A stretch of 64,000 bases of DNA from Rhizobium sp. Pop5 (GCF_024721175.1 NZ_CP099398.1:372001-436000), one strand, 5' to 3'; positions 50,799 through 60,343 are shown, counted from the first letter of the stretch. The notes: generated by a model not told the origin, from the letters alone. Translations and numbers: made by a program.

Positions 50799-50949
50799 AT
50801 CTTTTAACTATCCAATAGTGCAGCCCATTCCACAATGGCTGTTCCTACGGCGATGGCTGAATTCGCCTTGACGCTCCTCAATCGATTTGAGGGCGCGGCC
50901 ACAGAGACTTAATCTCTGTGATCGGAAAGCAACCTGAGGCCAGTCCAGA

Positions 50950-51975
50950 TTAAGCCATAACTCCAGAGTGAACGCTCGTTGCAGTGTAATAGGAAGCCTC
51001 CAATGGCAAATCACCAAACGCCAGCTGGCAAAGAAGATAATTAGCACCTGCTTCCTCGACATGATCGAGAAGATCTTGCCTAACTGAAGCAGCAGTACCA
51101 ACTACGCACAACTGACAGTCTACTGCTGCATCAAAATCCGGCGGGAGGTTCTGAGGAGTCTGTATCCCGTTAATCTCGTACAGAAACCTAAAGCTCCGAA
51201 GCCACCGTTGATAAGCCGGGGCCGCGAGCGAAATGGCATGCTTCGTCGTGCTGCCGGCCACCACCATTCGGACCAACCCAAGGAACGGCGCCCGTTTCCT
51301 GCCCCCGGCGGTACGTCTCTCGTGTGCTCGGTAGGCATCAGTGATCTGGCGAACAGCAGAAGCAGGGCCCCCGCAGGCAAGATTTGTATCGTTCTCAGCC
51401 GCCCAGCGCGCAACCTCAGGACGACTGGTTGTAATCCATGTCGGAGGCTGAGGACGTTGGTGTGGCCGCAACATCAACGGGACTTTGTCTAGTTCAAAGT
51501 GGTCGCCTTTGTAGGAAAGAGCCTGAGCTCCTTCCTTCATCGCTTGGATGACGATCTCGCTGGCTTCGAGATAGCGCGATGTCGCCACCTCCTCATCAAT
51601 ACCGAAAAAGCTCCATTCGATTGGTAAGGAGCCGCGCCCCATGCCCAACTCGAGCCTGCCACCGCTCAGATGATCCAGCATGCAAATTTCTTCAAACGCA
51701 CGTAACGGATGATAAAGGTTCAACAGCATAACCAAAGGACCGAGACGAAGATGCTGCGTGCGCTGAGCTACGCTTGCTAGAAATAGATTCGGCGAAGGTC
51801 CTCTGCCGTGGGGAGTACAGTGGTGCTCTGCGACGTGATATCCATAAAAGCCAAGGCGATCGCAGACCTCTGCCAACTTCATCCGATCTTCATACTGGCG
51901 CCCAATCTCCCTTCCGTCTTCGTCCAAATGGTCGAAGATACCAACCATCAGCTTTGCGGGAAGAGAGTTTGTCAT
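50950..51975 (-). CDS. Luciferase-like flavin monooxygenase
   Basis: 341-residue bacterial-luciferase-like monooxygenase (TIM barrel, FMNH2-dependent). Typical motifs: GFYGYHVAEHHCTPHGRGPS, VMLLNLYHPLRAFEEICMLD, GRLELGMGRGSLPIEW. GGAGA precedes the ATG. A nod box about 525 bp upstream on the same strand suggests flavonoid-inducible expression. In Rhizobium sp. NGR234 a nod-box-controlled luciferase-like gene (y4wF) is linked to indole-acetic-acid synthesis; homology to that gene is a suggestion from context, not shown here. Confidence 0.85.
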   Translation of the reverse strand: MTNSLPAKLMVGIFDHLDEDGREIGRQYEDRMKLAEVCDRLGFYGYHVAEHHCTPHGRGPSPNLFLASVAQRTQHLRLGPLVMLLNLYHPLRAFEEICMLDHLSGGRLELGMGRGSLPIEWSFFGIDEEVATSRYLEASEIVIQAMKEGAQALSYKGDHFELDKVPLMLRPHQRPQPPTWITTSRPEVARWAAENDTNLACGGPASAVRQITDAYRAHERRTAGGRKRAPFLGLVRMVVAGSTTKHAISLAAPAYQRWLRSFRFLYEINGIQTPQNLPPDFDAAVDCQLCVVGTAASVRQDLLDHVEEAGANYLLCQLAFGDLPLEASYYTATSVHSGVMA

Positions 51976-52098
51976 TTAAATGTCTCCAAGTTTGGCGGCG
52001 AATTTTCGGTGACCAAGACCGGAGGGTGGCCCCGATGTCTTTCGCCAGGAATCATCGAAAAGCTGCTGGTTCTAAAAAACGATGCTGACGCCGATGAG

Positions 52099-52401
52099 CT
52101 AATCATAATGCTCACGTTGAAATGACATTGAATCATTCGTATTCATGTATGACTTCGCGGTGGGTAACACCCCATCTCGCATACCCACAGCTCCGTTCAC
52201 TTTTGAGAAGCCAAGGATTGGCAAGATCGGATAGTGGTTGTTCAGCTTTTGTGGCGACCCAAATGTGTTAAAGCTGGTATTCGGTTTAATGCGACGAGGC
52301 TCCTGCAGTAGGCGAAGAAAGGACCCAGAGCTATGTCTCGGCGCTTGATTGGCAGACGAGAGCGCCTTCTGCAGTTCCACGTTGGCCATGTTCGTCTCCA
52401 T
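52099..52401 (-). CDS. Small ORF between nod box and monooxygenase gene
   Basis: 100-residue frame (METNMANVELQKALSSANQA...) about 100 bp downstream of the nod box and 123 bp before the monooxygenase gene, same strand. No domain is recognised, composition is polar and possibly disordered. It could be a genuine first cistron of a nod-box operon, or the decayed end of a lost gene. Confidence 0.35.
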   Translation of the reverse strand: METNMANVELQKALSSANQAPRHSSGSFLRLLQEPRRIKPNTSFNTFGSPQKLNNHYPILPILGFSKVNGAVGMRDGVLPTAKSYMNTNDSMSFQREHYD

Positions 52402-52499
52402 TTACCGGCCAGGTCTGTGACCTTGCCCTCGGCTGCTCTCGGTGGAGCAACATCATGGGGTCCCCAATTCATAATCGAGGTGTTTAATAACATCCCATG

Positions 52500-52546
52500 G
52501 CTTCGTAAAATTGATTGTTTGTATGGCATTGATCCACCAGGTGAAT
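52500..52546 (-). promoter_or_regulatory. nod box upstream of the monooxygenase locus
   Basis: On the minus strand CCTGGTGGATCAATGCCATA then CAAACAATCAATTTTACGAA, a good nod box with one change (ATACAAACAA for ATCCAAACAA). It reads toward 52401 and 51975. Confidence 0.8.
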
Positions 52547-52811
52547 AACCAGGAATCTTCACCGTCAAAGGGTTGCTGATCGAACTAGCATACGGTCGAC
52601 CCAGGCGAGATCACGGCCCCTTCCGAAGGTGGAAGGATCAGGAGCCAGTGCGGTTTTGGCCGCAGCGCAACAGCGCCGATACCAGAAATAGATGTGACGC
52701 AGTTGGCTTCCGCGTCTTTCGTGCACGCTGTTGTATGTCCTTAACATTCCCCATCTTAACTTCATAGGATCACAGGTTTTACGATAGGGAAATTGCTCTC
52801 AACCCTTCAAA

Positions 52812-53623
52812 CTGGACCAATTTTGGTTAGAGTTTTCCGGTGCATTTTCCTGGCTGGGAAAAGGAACGGAACACGATGAAGGCATCGCAGTTTTCGGACG
52901 CTCAGAAGCCGTTCATTTTGAAGCAGGGTGATGAGGGCGTCTCGATCGCGGAGATTTGTCGCAAGGCGGGGATCAGTCAGACGACTTACTTCAACTGGAA
53001 GAAAAAGTACGCCGGCATGTTGCCGCCAGAGATGAAGAGGCGCAAGCAGCTTGAGGACGGGAATTCGCGATTGAAGAAGATCGTCGCGGATCTGACGTTG
53101 GACCGTGAGATGCTGCAGGACGCCATCCGCCGAAAGCTCTAAGGCCTGAGGGGTAGCGGGAGGTGGTGTCATGTGCCGCGATTGGGCGATCTCGATCCGG
53201 CGTGCCTGTGGCGCGTTGAACTTCGATCGGTCGACCGATCACTACATCTCTCGCCGCGCCGAGGCCGGTCTAGACCTGTGAGCGCGGGTGCGCTACGGCT
53301 ATCGTCGCGTGCATGTGCTTTTGGAACGCGAGGGTTGGGGCACCAACATCAAGCGAACCTATCGCATTTACAGGGACTTGGGACTGCAGCTGCGGAATAA
53401 GACTCGGAAGCGCCGTTTTAAGGCGAAACTTCGCGAGGATCGGCAAATGGCTGTCGGACCAAATGACGTGTGGGCGATGGACTTCGTGCACGACCAGCTC
53501 GCAACCGGAAAGAAACTGCGGGTCCTGACGGTGGTCGCCACCTTCTCACGCTATGTTCCCGCGCTTGATCCGCCTCACAGCTATCGAGGTGAAGATGTCG
53601 TGCAGACGTTGGGACGGGTGTGA
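52812..53623 (+). mobile_element. Diverged, broken IS3-family element
   Basis: Related to the IS3 copies at 40.5 and 56.3 kb but diverged and on the plus strand. OrfA is intact (52876-53142, MKASQFSDAQKPFILKQGDE). OrfB begins MCRDWAISIRRACGALNFDR, is stopped near 53280, continues RVRYGYRRVHVLLEREGWGT, and ends near 53623 before the catalytic glutamate. The right half is lost. Confidence 0.8.
52876..53142 (+). CDS. IS3-family OrfA of the diverged copy
   Basis: 88 residues with helix-turn-helix IAEICRKAGISQTTYFNWKK and the coiled-coil tail. Intact, but its OrfB partner is broken. Confidence 0.8.
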   Translation: MKASQFSDAQKPFILKQGDEGVSIAEICRKAGISQTTYFNWKKKYAGMLPPEMKRRKQLEDGNSRLKKIVADLTLDREMLQDAIRRKL

Positions 53624-53775
53624 CGATTTTCGTTATAGTGCGCACTATGAGTCCGATTACGCAACATACGTATTGAACCCTCATTCTCTAATCGAGGCGC
53701 CGTTACGTGGAACCGCATTTCCTTTCCCGAAGAAATAACCTACCTCACGGCATCTCTATGAAAGGTGACGAGGCG

Positions 53776-54297
53776 TTAGGTTTGACTGGCCCGTCCACGC
53801 GTCTGTAACGGCTGCCCGATCTTCCAAAGCATGCTTGTGTCGATCTCAAGCTCGACTCCAACCTTGCCCGCACCTGTGACTACGGTAGGATAAGAAAAAA
53901 GGGCGGTGTCGATCAGTACAGCGATCTTCTGGAGACCGAATGGTGATACGCTTCCTGACGGGTAGCCGAAGAGATCGAGTACCTGTTCTTTCTGAGCAAG
54001 CTCGGCTCGTTTCCATCCATACGTGCCAGCAACCGCTTTCATGTCAATCTTTGAAGGTGATGGCAGCAAAACGGCACAAAGGTGGCGCGCAGGATGAGAC
54101 CGGCGCATCACATCGTTCGCTTTCTGCTCGGCAATAATCATCGTCTTTGCAACGCGCCCCACGGGAACGCCGATAGCGGAGGCTAAATCGGAAGGAGATG
54201 TAATAGGGGTGGCGAACTCACTATAGCGCCACAATCGTACCGTCGACGCTCCGATCTGGTGCAGTTCAGCAAGTACGTTCGGATGAACGTCCAACAT
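53776..54297 (-). CDS. YbaK/ProX-type aminoacyl-tRNA deacylase
   Basis: 173 residues from ATG 54297 (MLDVHPNVLAELHQIGASTV), preceded by AAGGAAA. The YbaK/prolyl-tRNA editing fold is indicated by GVPVGRVAKTMII, HPARHLCAVLLPSPSKIDMK, and GYPSGSVSPFGL, the conserved GG/GYxxGxxxPxG motif. Such proteins free mischarged tRNAs (for example Cys- or Ala-tRNA-Pro). It lies 85 bp downstream of a CPF-motif protein on the same strand. Its presence near a non-canonical MetRS-like gene is suggestive but not proof of a link. Confidence 0.85.
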   Translation of the reverse strand: MLDVHPNVLAELHQIGASTVRLWRYSEFATPITSPSDLASAIGVPVGRVAKTMIIAEQKANDVMRRSHPARHLCAVLLPSPSKIDMKAVAGTYGWKRAELAQKEQVLDLFGYPSGSVSPFGLQKIAVLIDTALFSYPTVVTGAGKVGVELEIDTSMLWKIGQPLQTRGRASQT

Positions 54298-54382
54298 AGT
54301 CGTTTCCTTCCGGTTCACCTGGTAGGACGATCGAGGATAGCTGTTTCAGCGACTGCGAGTACAGCCCTCTTGCGAGTAAGTT

Positions 54383-55078
54383 TCAGGCGGTTCGCTCCAA
54401 AAGCTGCCTAATGCGGCGGCGACCCTCGTTCCCAAAAATACTGAAGTAAGCCTCCAGGCACTTATCGCTATCGAGCATGAAAGGAGCATCATATTTGGTG
54501 ATATGCCGAATAGCCAAGGCTGGAACCGTTGTGTCGAGCGGTCGAAACATCCTGTTGTGCAAACCGGGCTCCGGGCAACCTGGATAAAATTCACCGATCA
54601 TGAAACCTTCCTGAATGAAGTCGGGCTTCAGCCGTTTTTGCAGTTGACCAATCCTGATGATCTCTCCTTCATCCTGTATTCCAGGAAGGGCAATGATAAT
54701 GGCCTTATAGATCCAGTCGCCCGTTCGATCGTTGAAGGACTTTACGGGTTTCATCTGGCTGAAGACGGCGAGCATACGCGCCAAATCGTTTTCGATTTCG
54801 TCAACTGCAACAGCTTGCGACGCGGCAACCCGTAAAAGCCCCTTCGTCAGAGCCTCGGGAACGAAAGGGCAAACGCTCCCGTCCCGACCTAAATGAGGAT
54901 GTGGATTGGAGAGGAATTCTGAGGCATACCGAGCAAATTTCTGAAGAGCTGCGTTTGCATACTCATCATAGGCGTTGTATCCCGCATCAATATTCTTTTC
55001 CAGAATTTCGCCCACTGTCATCAATGGACCAATCGTCCCGAAAGGTTGGCTGTAATCTTTCCAAATCTCTTTATTCAT
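54383..55078 (-). CDS. Conserved protein with CPF motif (DUF6875-like)
   Basis: 231 residues from ATG 55078 (MNKEIWKDYSQPFGTIGPLM); the longer frame to 55222 lacks support. Recognisable features are VCPFVPEALTKGLL and FYPGCPEPGLHNRMFRPLDT, VPALAIRHITKYDAPFM, which resemble the uncharacterised DUF6875 group. No catalytic motif is assigned. It is followed by the YbaK-type gene in the same direction, probably as an operon. Confidence 0.65.
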   Translation of the reverse strand: MNKEIWKDYSQPFGTIGPLMTVGEILEKNIDAGYNAYDEYANAALQKFARYASEFLSNPHPHLGRDGSVCPFVPEALTKGLLRVAASQAVAVDEIENDLARMLAVFSQMKPVKSFNDRTGDWIYKAIIIALPGIQDEGEIIRIGQLQKRLKPDFIQEGFMIGEFYPGCPEPGLHNRMFRPLDTTVPALAIRHITKYDAPFMLDSDKCLEAYFSIFGNEGRRRIRQLLERTA

Positions 55079-55414
55079 TTCGGATCCCTGGTTCGAAAAG
55101 CCACGTGCAAAACGGAAGGTCGGGCTCTTGCATGCCAGCTCGGGCGGCGGGCGAGCTGGTCGGGGGCCAATCAAGAGACCGACCTTCCATCGGAAGCGAA
55201 GCTCCCGAATTTTTGGTAGCACTCGTAGTTACACTTGTGTAACTGTTTTTTTAAATGGATGTGAAAACAAGAGCGGGGGCTCGTGCACGATGAAGGTTAG
55301 TCTCACGACCGCCCGCAAATTCTTATATTCGTCGTAGTTATGAAGACATACATATGATAAATGTCGCCGCGATGGGATCCGGTAACAGGCTTTGGGTGAA
55401 AACAGAACGACCCA
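55079..55414. other. Divergent promoter gap
   Basis: Region between the CPF-motif gene (leftward) and the regulator gene (rightward). It is A/T-rich near 55230-55260. No box of known type was recognised. Confidence 0.4.
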
Positions 55415-55975
55415 TTGCGCAGAGGCGTGGCCGTGGCGAAGACAACACGAAGAGAAATATATACGCCAGAACAGATCGACGTCGGCGTAAAGCATAAGCT
55501 TGAGAAAATTGACTCGTTTTTGTCAGATCTCTTTAGCGAAAATTCCGAAGAAAAACTATTCCTGAGGAATATTCTTGGATTGATGCTTAAAGTATATCAT
55601 ATGGACGCCAATAACAAACCCATGACGAAGATGCAGGCGTGTCGCTATCTGCCTTTCAAAAACCAGACTGTTTGCCAAAAGTATGTCGAGGCAGCGCATT
55701 TGCGTGGGTTCATCGACATCACTCGGGATAAAACGGACAAGCGGCGTCTGATTGTTGTTCCAAAGGAGCCGTTGGTTGTCTATGTCAATGAATATATAGC
55801 TGACTTCCTTGATGACTGCCGTAGAGCGATTGACAGTGCCGCTCAAGTAGCTACGCTTCCTGAGGAAGGGATGGCAACGGCAAGTTCTTCATCTATTGAT
55901 AAATCGCCAGCGTCTTCTGGGGCACCTGTGGGTTCCTCTCAAAAGAGAGTCGATCGAAAAGCCAGGAAATTTTAG
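55415..55975 (+). CDS. Winged-helix (MarR-like) protein
   Basis: About 180 residues. Start uncertain: TTG at 55415 or a GTG shortly after. The middle (LMLKVYHMDANNKPMTKMQA, CRYLPFKNQTVCQKYVEAAH, LRGFIDITRDKTDKRRLIVV) has the helix-turn-helix plus wing layout of MarR-type regulators, with a basic tail (SSQKRVDRKARKF). It is divergent from the CPF-motif/YbaK pair and may control it. Lower GC than neighbours suggests transfer. Confidence 0.65.
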   Translation: MRRGVAVAKTTRREIYTPEQIDVGVKHKLEKIDSFLSDLFSENSEEKLFLRNILGLMLKVYHMDANNKPMTKMQACRYLPFKNQTVCQKYVEAAHLRGFIDITRDKTDKRRLIVVPKEPLVVYVNEYIADFLDDCRRAIDSAAQVATLPEEGMATASSSSIDKSPASSGAPVGSSQKRVDRKARKF

Positions 55976-56372
55976 CGAGTTTTATTGTGGGAAAGCAAAA
56001 GTAAGAAGCCGGTCTCGCGCGCGTTTATCCTTTCATCAATCAAATGTTTCCTCCGTAAACAAGCTTCATCGAGGTAACCCGCTTCGCTTAACCGGCCTGA
56101 CGGCCGGTGCAGGCGCTGCTAGGGGGAGCGGCTGTATCGTCGTTTCGGCCAAGAAACTGCGCGGGAAGTTCGGCGGCATCCTCAGCCTTATCACCTTGGC
56201 ATTTACGCTATCTTTTTAGGCGAGGCGGAAACCGCTGACGCGGTCCTCCATCTCTTGGTCGAGACAGTGTGACCTGCCACTGAATTTTCATCCGGCGTCT
56301 GACCTGCCACTGAGAATTTCTGAAACGCTCCCAAACGTTGGACCACCGGATGCTAGAGTTTTCCGGCTTCAT

Positions 56373-57187
56373 TCAGGGAGGCGGGCTGGTTGCGCCTCCC
56401 GAATTCACCAACGAGATCGGCACCTTGTTGCCGATCGCACCATGAGGTCTTTCCTCATTGTAGTATCTACGCCAATCCTCCATCTTTTCGCGGGCATCCG
56501 CAAGGGTCAGGAACCAATGCTGGTTCAGGCATTCTGCACGGAAGCGGCCATTGAACGCTTCGATGAAAGCATTATCAGTCGGCTTGCCGGGGCGTGAGAA
56601 GTCCAACGTCACACCCTTGGAATAGGCCCACAGGTCCAAGTCGCGCGACACGAACTCGGTCCCTTGGTCGACACGGATCGTTTTCGGATAGCCGGCTTTT
56701 TGGCACACCCGTTCAAGGGTTTGCACAACGTCTTCGCCTCTATAGCTATGACGTGGATCAAGCACCGGCACGTAGCGCGAGAAGGTGTCGACCACCGTCA
56801 GCACGCGCAGTTTCTTACCCGTTGCGAGTTGGTCGTGAACGAAGTCCATCGCCCAGACGTCGTTGGGTCCGACGGCCATGTGCCGATCCTCGCGAAGCTT
56901 GGCTTTTACCCCCGCTTCGGTGTCTTGTTCCGCAACTGTAGCCCCAAGTCCCTGTAAATGCGGTAGGTTCGCTTGATGTTGGTGCCCCAACCCTCGCGTT
57001 CCAACAGCACATGCACGCGGCGATAGCCGTACCGCACACGGATCTCGCAGATCTCGCGAATACGACGTTCCAGACCGGCCTGATCAGCACGGCGAGAGGT
57101 ATAGTGGTGAGTTGATCGATCGAAGTTCAACGCTCCACAAGCACGTCGGATCGAGATCGCCCAATCGCAGCACATGCCTTTCACCAT
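56373..57187 (-). pseudogene. IS3 transposase OrfB, copy B, frameshifted
   Basis: The same protein as 40577-41392, but a run of five C at about 56910-56914 replaces the six in copy A, shifting the frame after LQLRNKTPKRG. The two halves are at 56906-57187 and 56373-56990. The catalytic half is intact but out of frame. Confidence 0.88.
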
Positions 57188-57207
57188 CTCCCGCTTCCGA
57201 GCAGGCC

Positions 57208-57474
57208 TTAGAGCTTTCGGCGGATGACATCCTGCAACATCTCGCGGTCCAGCGTCAGATCCGCGACGATCTTCTTCAGGCGCGAATTCTCGTCCTCGAG
57301 CTGTTTCAGCCTCTTCATCTCCGGTGGCAGCATGCCCGCGTATTTTTTCTTCCAGTTGAAATAAGTCGCCTGGCTGATCCCCGCCTTCCTGCAGATTTCA
57401 GCAACCGACACGCCTTCATCACCTTGCTTCAGAATGAACGCCTTCTGAGCGTCCGAAAACTGCGACGCTTTCAT
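57208..57474 (-). CDS. IS3-family OrfA, copy B
   Basis: Identical in translation to OrfA of copy A (88 residues, helix-turn-helix VAEICRKAGISQATYFNWKK). Intact. Confidence 0.88.
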   Translation of the reverse strand: MKASQFSDAQKAFILKQGDEGVSVAEICRKAGISQATYFNWKKKYAGMLPPEMKRLKQLEDENSRLKKIVADLTLDREMLQDVIRRKL

Positions 57475-57556
57475 CGTCTTCTGGTCCCTTTCCCAGCCAG
57501 GAAAATGCACCGGAAAACTCTAACCAAAACTGGTCCAGTTTGAAGGGTTCAGATCA

Positions 57557-58815
57557 AAGTGCACAAGATGGTGGCGAATGGGAACGTAGGGTCGTCGCCT
57601 CGATCGCCAAGAAATTGAAAAGGGGCCAGCGAGGAGCGCCTTTTGGCTCGCATCGCCGGGTCCGCGATCAAGGCCCTCGACGGAGCGGTGCCGAAATTGC
57701 CGAACAGGCGATACTTTCGGCTCTGGTCCGCAAATACAAGACTGGCGGTTCCTAAGCAGCGAGCCCAGGCGGTGCCACGTTCCTCCTACGGCATTTCATT
57801 ATCCACGCATGTTACCGAGGCTGCTGAGCCTGCTCGAATTCCGGAACAATGCAGCACATCGGGTCCGCCATCGCGGCGCTGGAATGGCTCAAGCGTCTGA
57901 TCGACGAGGACGACAGACGGATCGACCCGTATCGATCCGAGACCTGGCTGTAGGCCTGAAGGCCTAGCATCCTGCCGTATTTCACGTTTACCAGGGCGTC
58001 GCCTTGCGCTGTGGCGGCAAATAATAGGCCGTCGCTCGAAGCCGGAGTGCCCATGGATCGGTAACCCCGCCTGCGCCTCGACCACCCTGGCTAGCGCCCG
58101 GTCGTAGGCTTCGCTCTCGACATGCCACTGTCGAACACGGATTAACACCCACAAGGTGTGGGTGTCTGTGGCATCGGCCATCATGCGCAGGCCAAAGCTA
58201 GTCTCTTCTGCGAGGATGACGTTCATCGCAGGGCGCTCCTGTACGCAGATGACTGAATGCTTCGCAGAAGCCAGTCGCAGCATCCACGTCTGGACGTCGC
58301 CTTCGCAATCGAGCCGCCCGGAATCGTAACAGCCCGAGCTGGCGCGGCCAAGCTCGCGTAACCGGATGTCGAGGTGAGCTTGAGATTTGCCAGCTATCCT
58401 CCTGTCGCAACGGCCCCGCGAGACGATCGCTGTCGGCCACAGCCTGGGCCGGAACAAGTGCAGGTCTGAGATCGCCATAGCGTCGGGACCCGCCCAAGCA
58501 TTGCCCAATAGGTCTCGTGTTTCTTTTCGCATCCGGTGGATCTTTTACTTGACACATCCGGCCATAGCATCTGCCAATAGGGACAAGGCCCGCGGCACCA
58601 AGCGGCGCATCCGCGCCCACTATCGTGCGGAGGGCCACTAACAATTCACCAGGTTTCAGAGTGAATCAGCAGCAACAAAAATCGACGGCAAACTCGATGG
58701 GGGCTACGCGGATGGGGGCGCGCTTACTGAGCGCCGAGTCTCAACTGTACCGTCGCCACCGAACTTTGGAGCTGTCGATCCTGTTCAGGACGTTCATTCA
58801 GAACCCTACTCGGTT
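57557..58815. other. Long gap, probable decayed DNA
   Basis: A 248-residue minus frame (57786-58532) and several others overlap without ribosome sites. Parts look protein-like (AEETSFGLRMMADATDTHTL, EAYDRALARVVEAQAGLPIH), and neighbouring frames continue the pattern, so an unidentified frameshifted gene relic is likely. No function is assigned. Confidence 0.4.
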
Positions 58816-58831
58816 TGTCGTGCTTGCGACA
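58816..58831 (+). promoter_or_regulatory. NifA upstream activator site of the peptide locus
   Basis: TGTCGTGCTTGCGACA fits TGT-N10-ACA exactly, 94 bp upstream of the -24/-12 promoter at 58925. That is the same geometry as at nifH in this window. Confidence 0.82.
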
Positions 58832-58924
58832 GCGTGATGTGCGGTTTGGCACGTCTCGGCGCTCTAGGGCAGCCATTGAATAACATACAGAACAGTTTTC
58901 TGATGCTTTTCGCTCCTTCTGCAT

Positions 58925-58940
58925 TGGCACGAATCTTGAA
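58925..58940 (+). promoter_or_regulatory. Sigma-54 promoter of the peptide locus
   Basis: TGGCAC-N5-TTGAA, the same -24 and -12 hexamer forms as the nifH promoter here. It lies 78 bp before the peptide gene. Confidence 0.82.
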
Positions 58941-59018
58941 CCTTTTTGTTGCGCGCCGCTAGGAGCTCCCAACGGGGGCCTTGGCATCTTCTCAATCCAG
59001 CTCTGAACGGAGACACCA

Positions 59019-59144
59019 ATGATGAACAACATGGCAGCCTATCGTGTAACCGAATTAACCCCTCAAGAAGCAGCTGAAACCTCCGGAGGTTGGTATTTTT
59101 GGGTTTACTTGTTTTTGCGACGTTACGGACACTTGTTTGGTTGA
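59019..59144 (+). CDS. Double-glycine leader peptide (bacteriocin/microcin-like)
   Basis: 41-residue peptide. Tandem ATGs at 59019 and 59022; ACGGAGA lies upstream. The leader has the class II pattern ELTPQEAAETSGG, ending in Gly-Gly at residue 24. The predicted core is WYFWVYLFLRRYGHLFG (17 residues): strongly hydrophobic and aromatic with two adjacent arginines, so it is probably membrane-active. No cysteines, and no modification enzyme is nearby. The exporter genes follow 18 nt later. Cleavage after GG by the C39 domain of the exporter is expected. No immunity gene was recognised. Promoter signals predict expression with nitrogenase. Confidence 0.82.
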   Translation: MMNNMAAYRVTELTPQEAAETSGGWYFWVYLFLRRYGHLFG

Positions 59145-59162
59145 TAAGCGAGCTGGCTCTCG

Positions 59163-60343
59163 ATGGCTCCTAGTGACTACAGACTAGCAGTTCCCCTTTC
59201 TGCTGAAACGGCCAGCTGCACCGCAGAAAGCATACTGGCGCGACGATCAGGACGATCCTTGAGCATTTATAGGGCGATCTTGCTCTTCGTCGCCGCGGCA
59301 TTTGGCTCACTGCCACTCGTTACCATTCCGGTCTCCATGCAGAGTGTCGGTACTATTCGCCCGATCGTGGAGAAGACGCCCCTGATAGCGCCCGTCTCCG
59401 GACGCATCTCCCGTGTCCTTGCCTTTGAGAACGATGTCGTTGCTAAGGGGAAGGAAATAATCGCCTTTGACGATCATGTAATCGAGGAAAAGCTCAGCGG
59501 GGTTTTAGCCGACATTCATGCCAAGAGCGATCTTGCCCATGACTTCCAAACGCTGATTTCTTCCGGCGCAAGGCTCAGCGTCTCGCCCCCCTCCAAACCG
59601 AATCCGCGACGGCTGAAAGGGTGCATTTTCTCAACTTGCTGCGCGAGAACCAAAATGCGCGCAGTAACGCCGCGGCGGAACTCGACCGCGCAAAGCGACT
59701 TGTCTCGGCTGCTGCGGCGCCGGCGAAGACCGTTGACGAGAAGGCTTTCGCTCTCCAAAATATCGAGGTCCAAGGCGAGATCCTCGTGCGACGCAAAACC
59801 GCTGATTGGAACCAGAAGCTCCTTGATGCTAACCTGCGCTTAAAGGAACTCACGGCCACCTTGCATCAGCTCGAGCACGAACGGGACCTGCACCGCATCC
59901 GCGCCCCAGTATCGGGTGCTCTCGAGCAGTTCTCCGGCCTCGCGCACGGAAGCTACGTGCAGAGCGGGCAAACCGTTGGTTGGATCTCGCCGAACGACGA
60001 TCTGGTGGCGGAAATCTACGTCTCCCCCAACGACATTGGCTTTGTGCAGCCTGGTCAGCCGGTGCGGCTCCAAGTGGATGCCTTTAACTACAACCAATGG
60101 GGTGTCATCAAAGCAAGGGTGGTCGAGGTGGCGCAGGACTTCACTCTGCATGACGGGAACCCGGTCTTCAAGGTCCAGTGCGCGCTCTCTCGCAGCGAAC
60201 TCGCGCTGAAAAGCGGGGCCATCGGCCACCTGAAGAAAGGCATGACCGTGCGGGCTCGCTTTCTGTTGGCCAATCGCACTCTCCTGCAACTGCTCTACGA
60301 CGAGGCAGACGATTGGCTCAACCCGATGCTGGCGGGGCGCTAA
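59163..60343 (+). pseudogene. HlyD-type membrane-fusion protein, frame broken at a C-run
   Basis: Periplasmic adaptor of a type I secretion system. The first frame (from ATG 59163) has a membrane helix (YRAILLFVAAAFGSLPLVTI) and lipoyl half-motif (PLIAPVSGRISRVLAFENDV). After a run of six C (59586-59591) the frame must shift by -1 to continue in the second frame (ALQTESATAERVHFLNLLRE, coiled coil, IRAPVSGALEQFSGLAHGSY, beta-barrel to 60343). One extra C would restore about 393 residues. It may be a true mutation, a sequencing error, or slippage at the C tract. The neighbouring exporter gene is intact. Confidence 0.8.

Larger units (their letters stand above)
56270..57556 (-). mobile_element. 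IS3-family element, copy B
   Basis: Nearly identical to copy A (40474-41761) on the same strand. Differences seen: one C missing from a C-run in orfB at about 56913, and a changed segment near 56300 that repeats the end sequence TGACCTGCCACTGA. The pair flanks about 14.5 kb of DNA as direct repeats. The gap 55976-56269 on its left shows no gene. Confidence 0.88.

Noticed and set aside
57786..58532. 248-residue minus-strand frame upstream of the peptide locus
   Set aside because: Protein-like pieces are spread over several frames; looks like an unidentified relic, not an intact gene.
59586..59592. Programmed -1 ribosomal frameshift in the HlyD gene
   Set aside because: The C6 run is not in the phase of a canonical X-XXY-YYZ slippery heptamer and no downstream structure was seen; an indel or slippage in the C tract is simpler.
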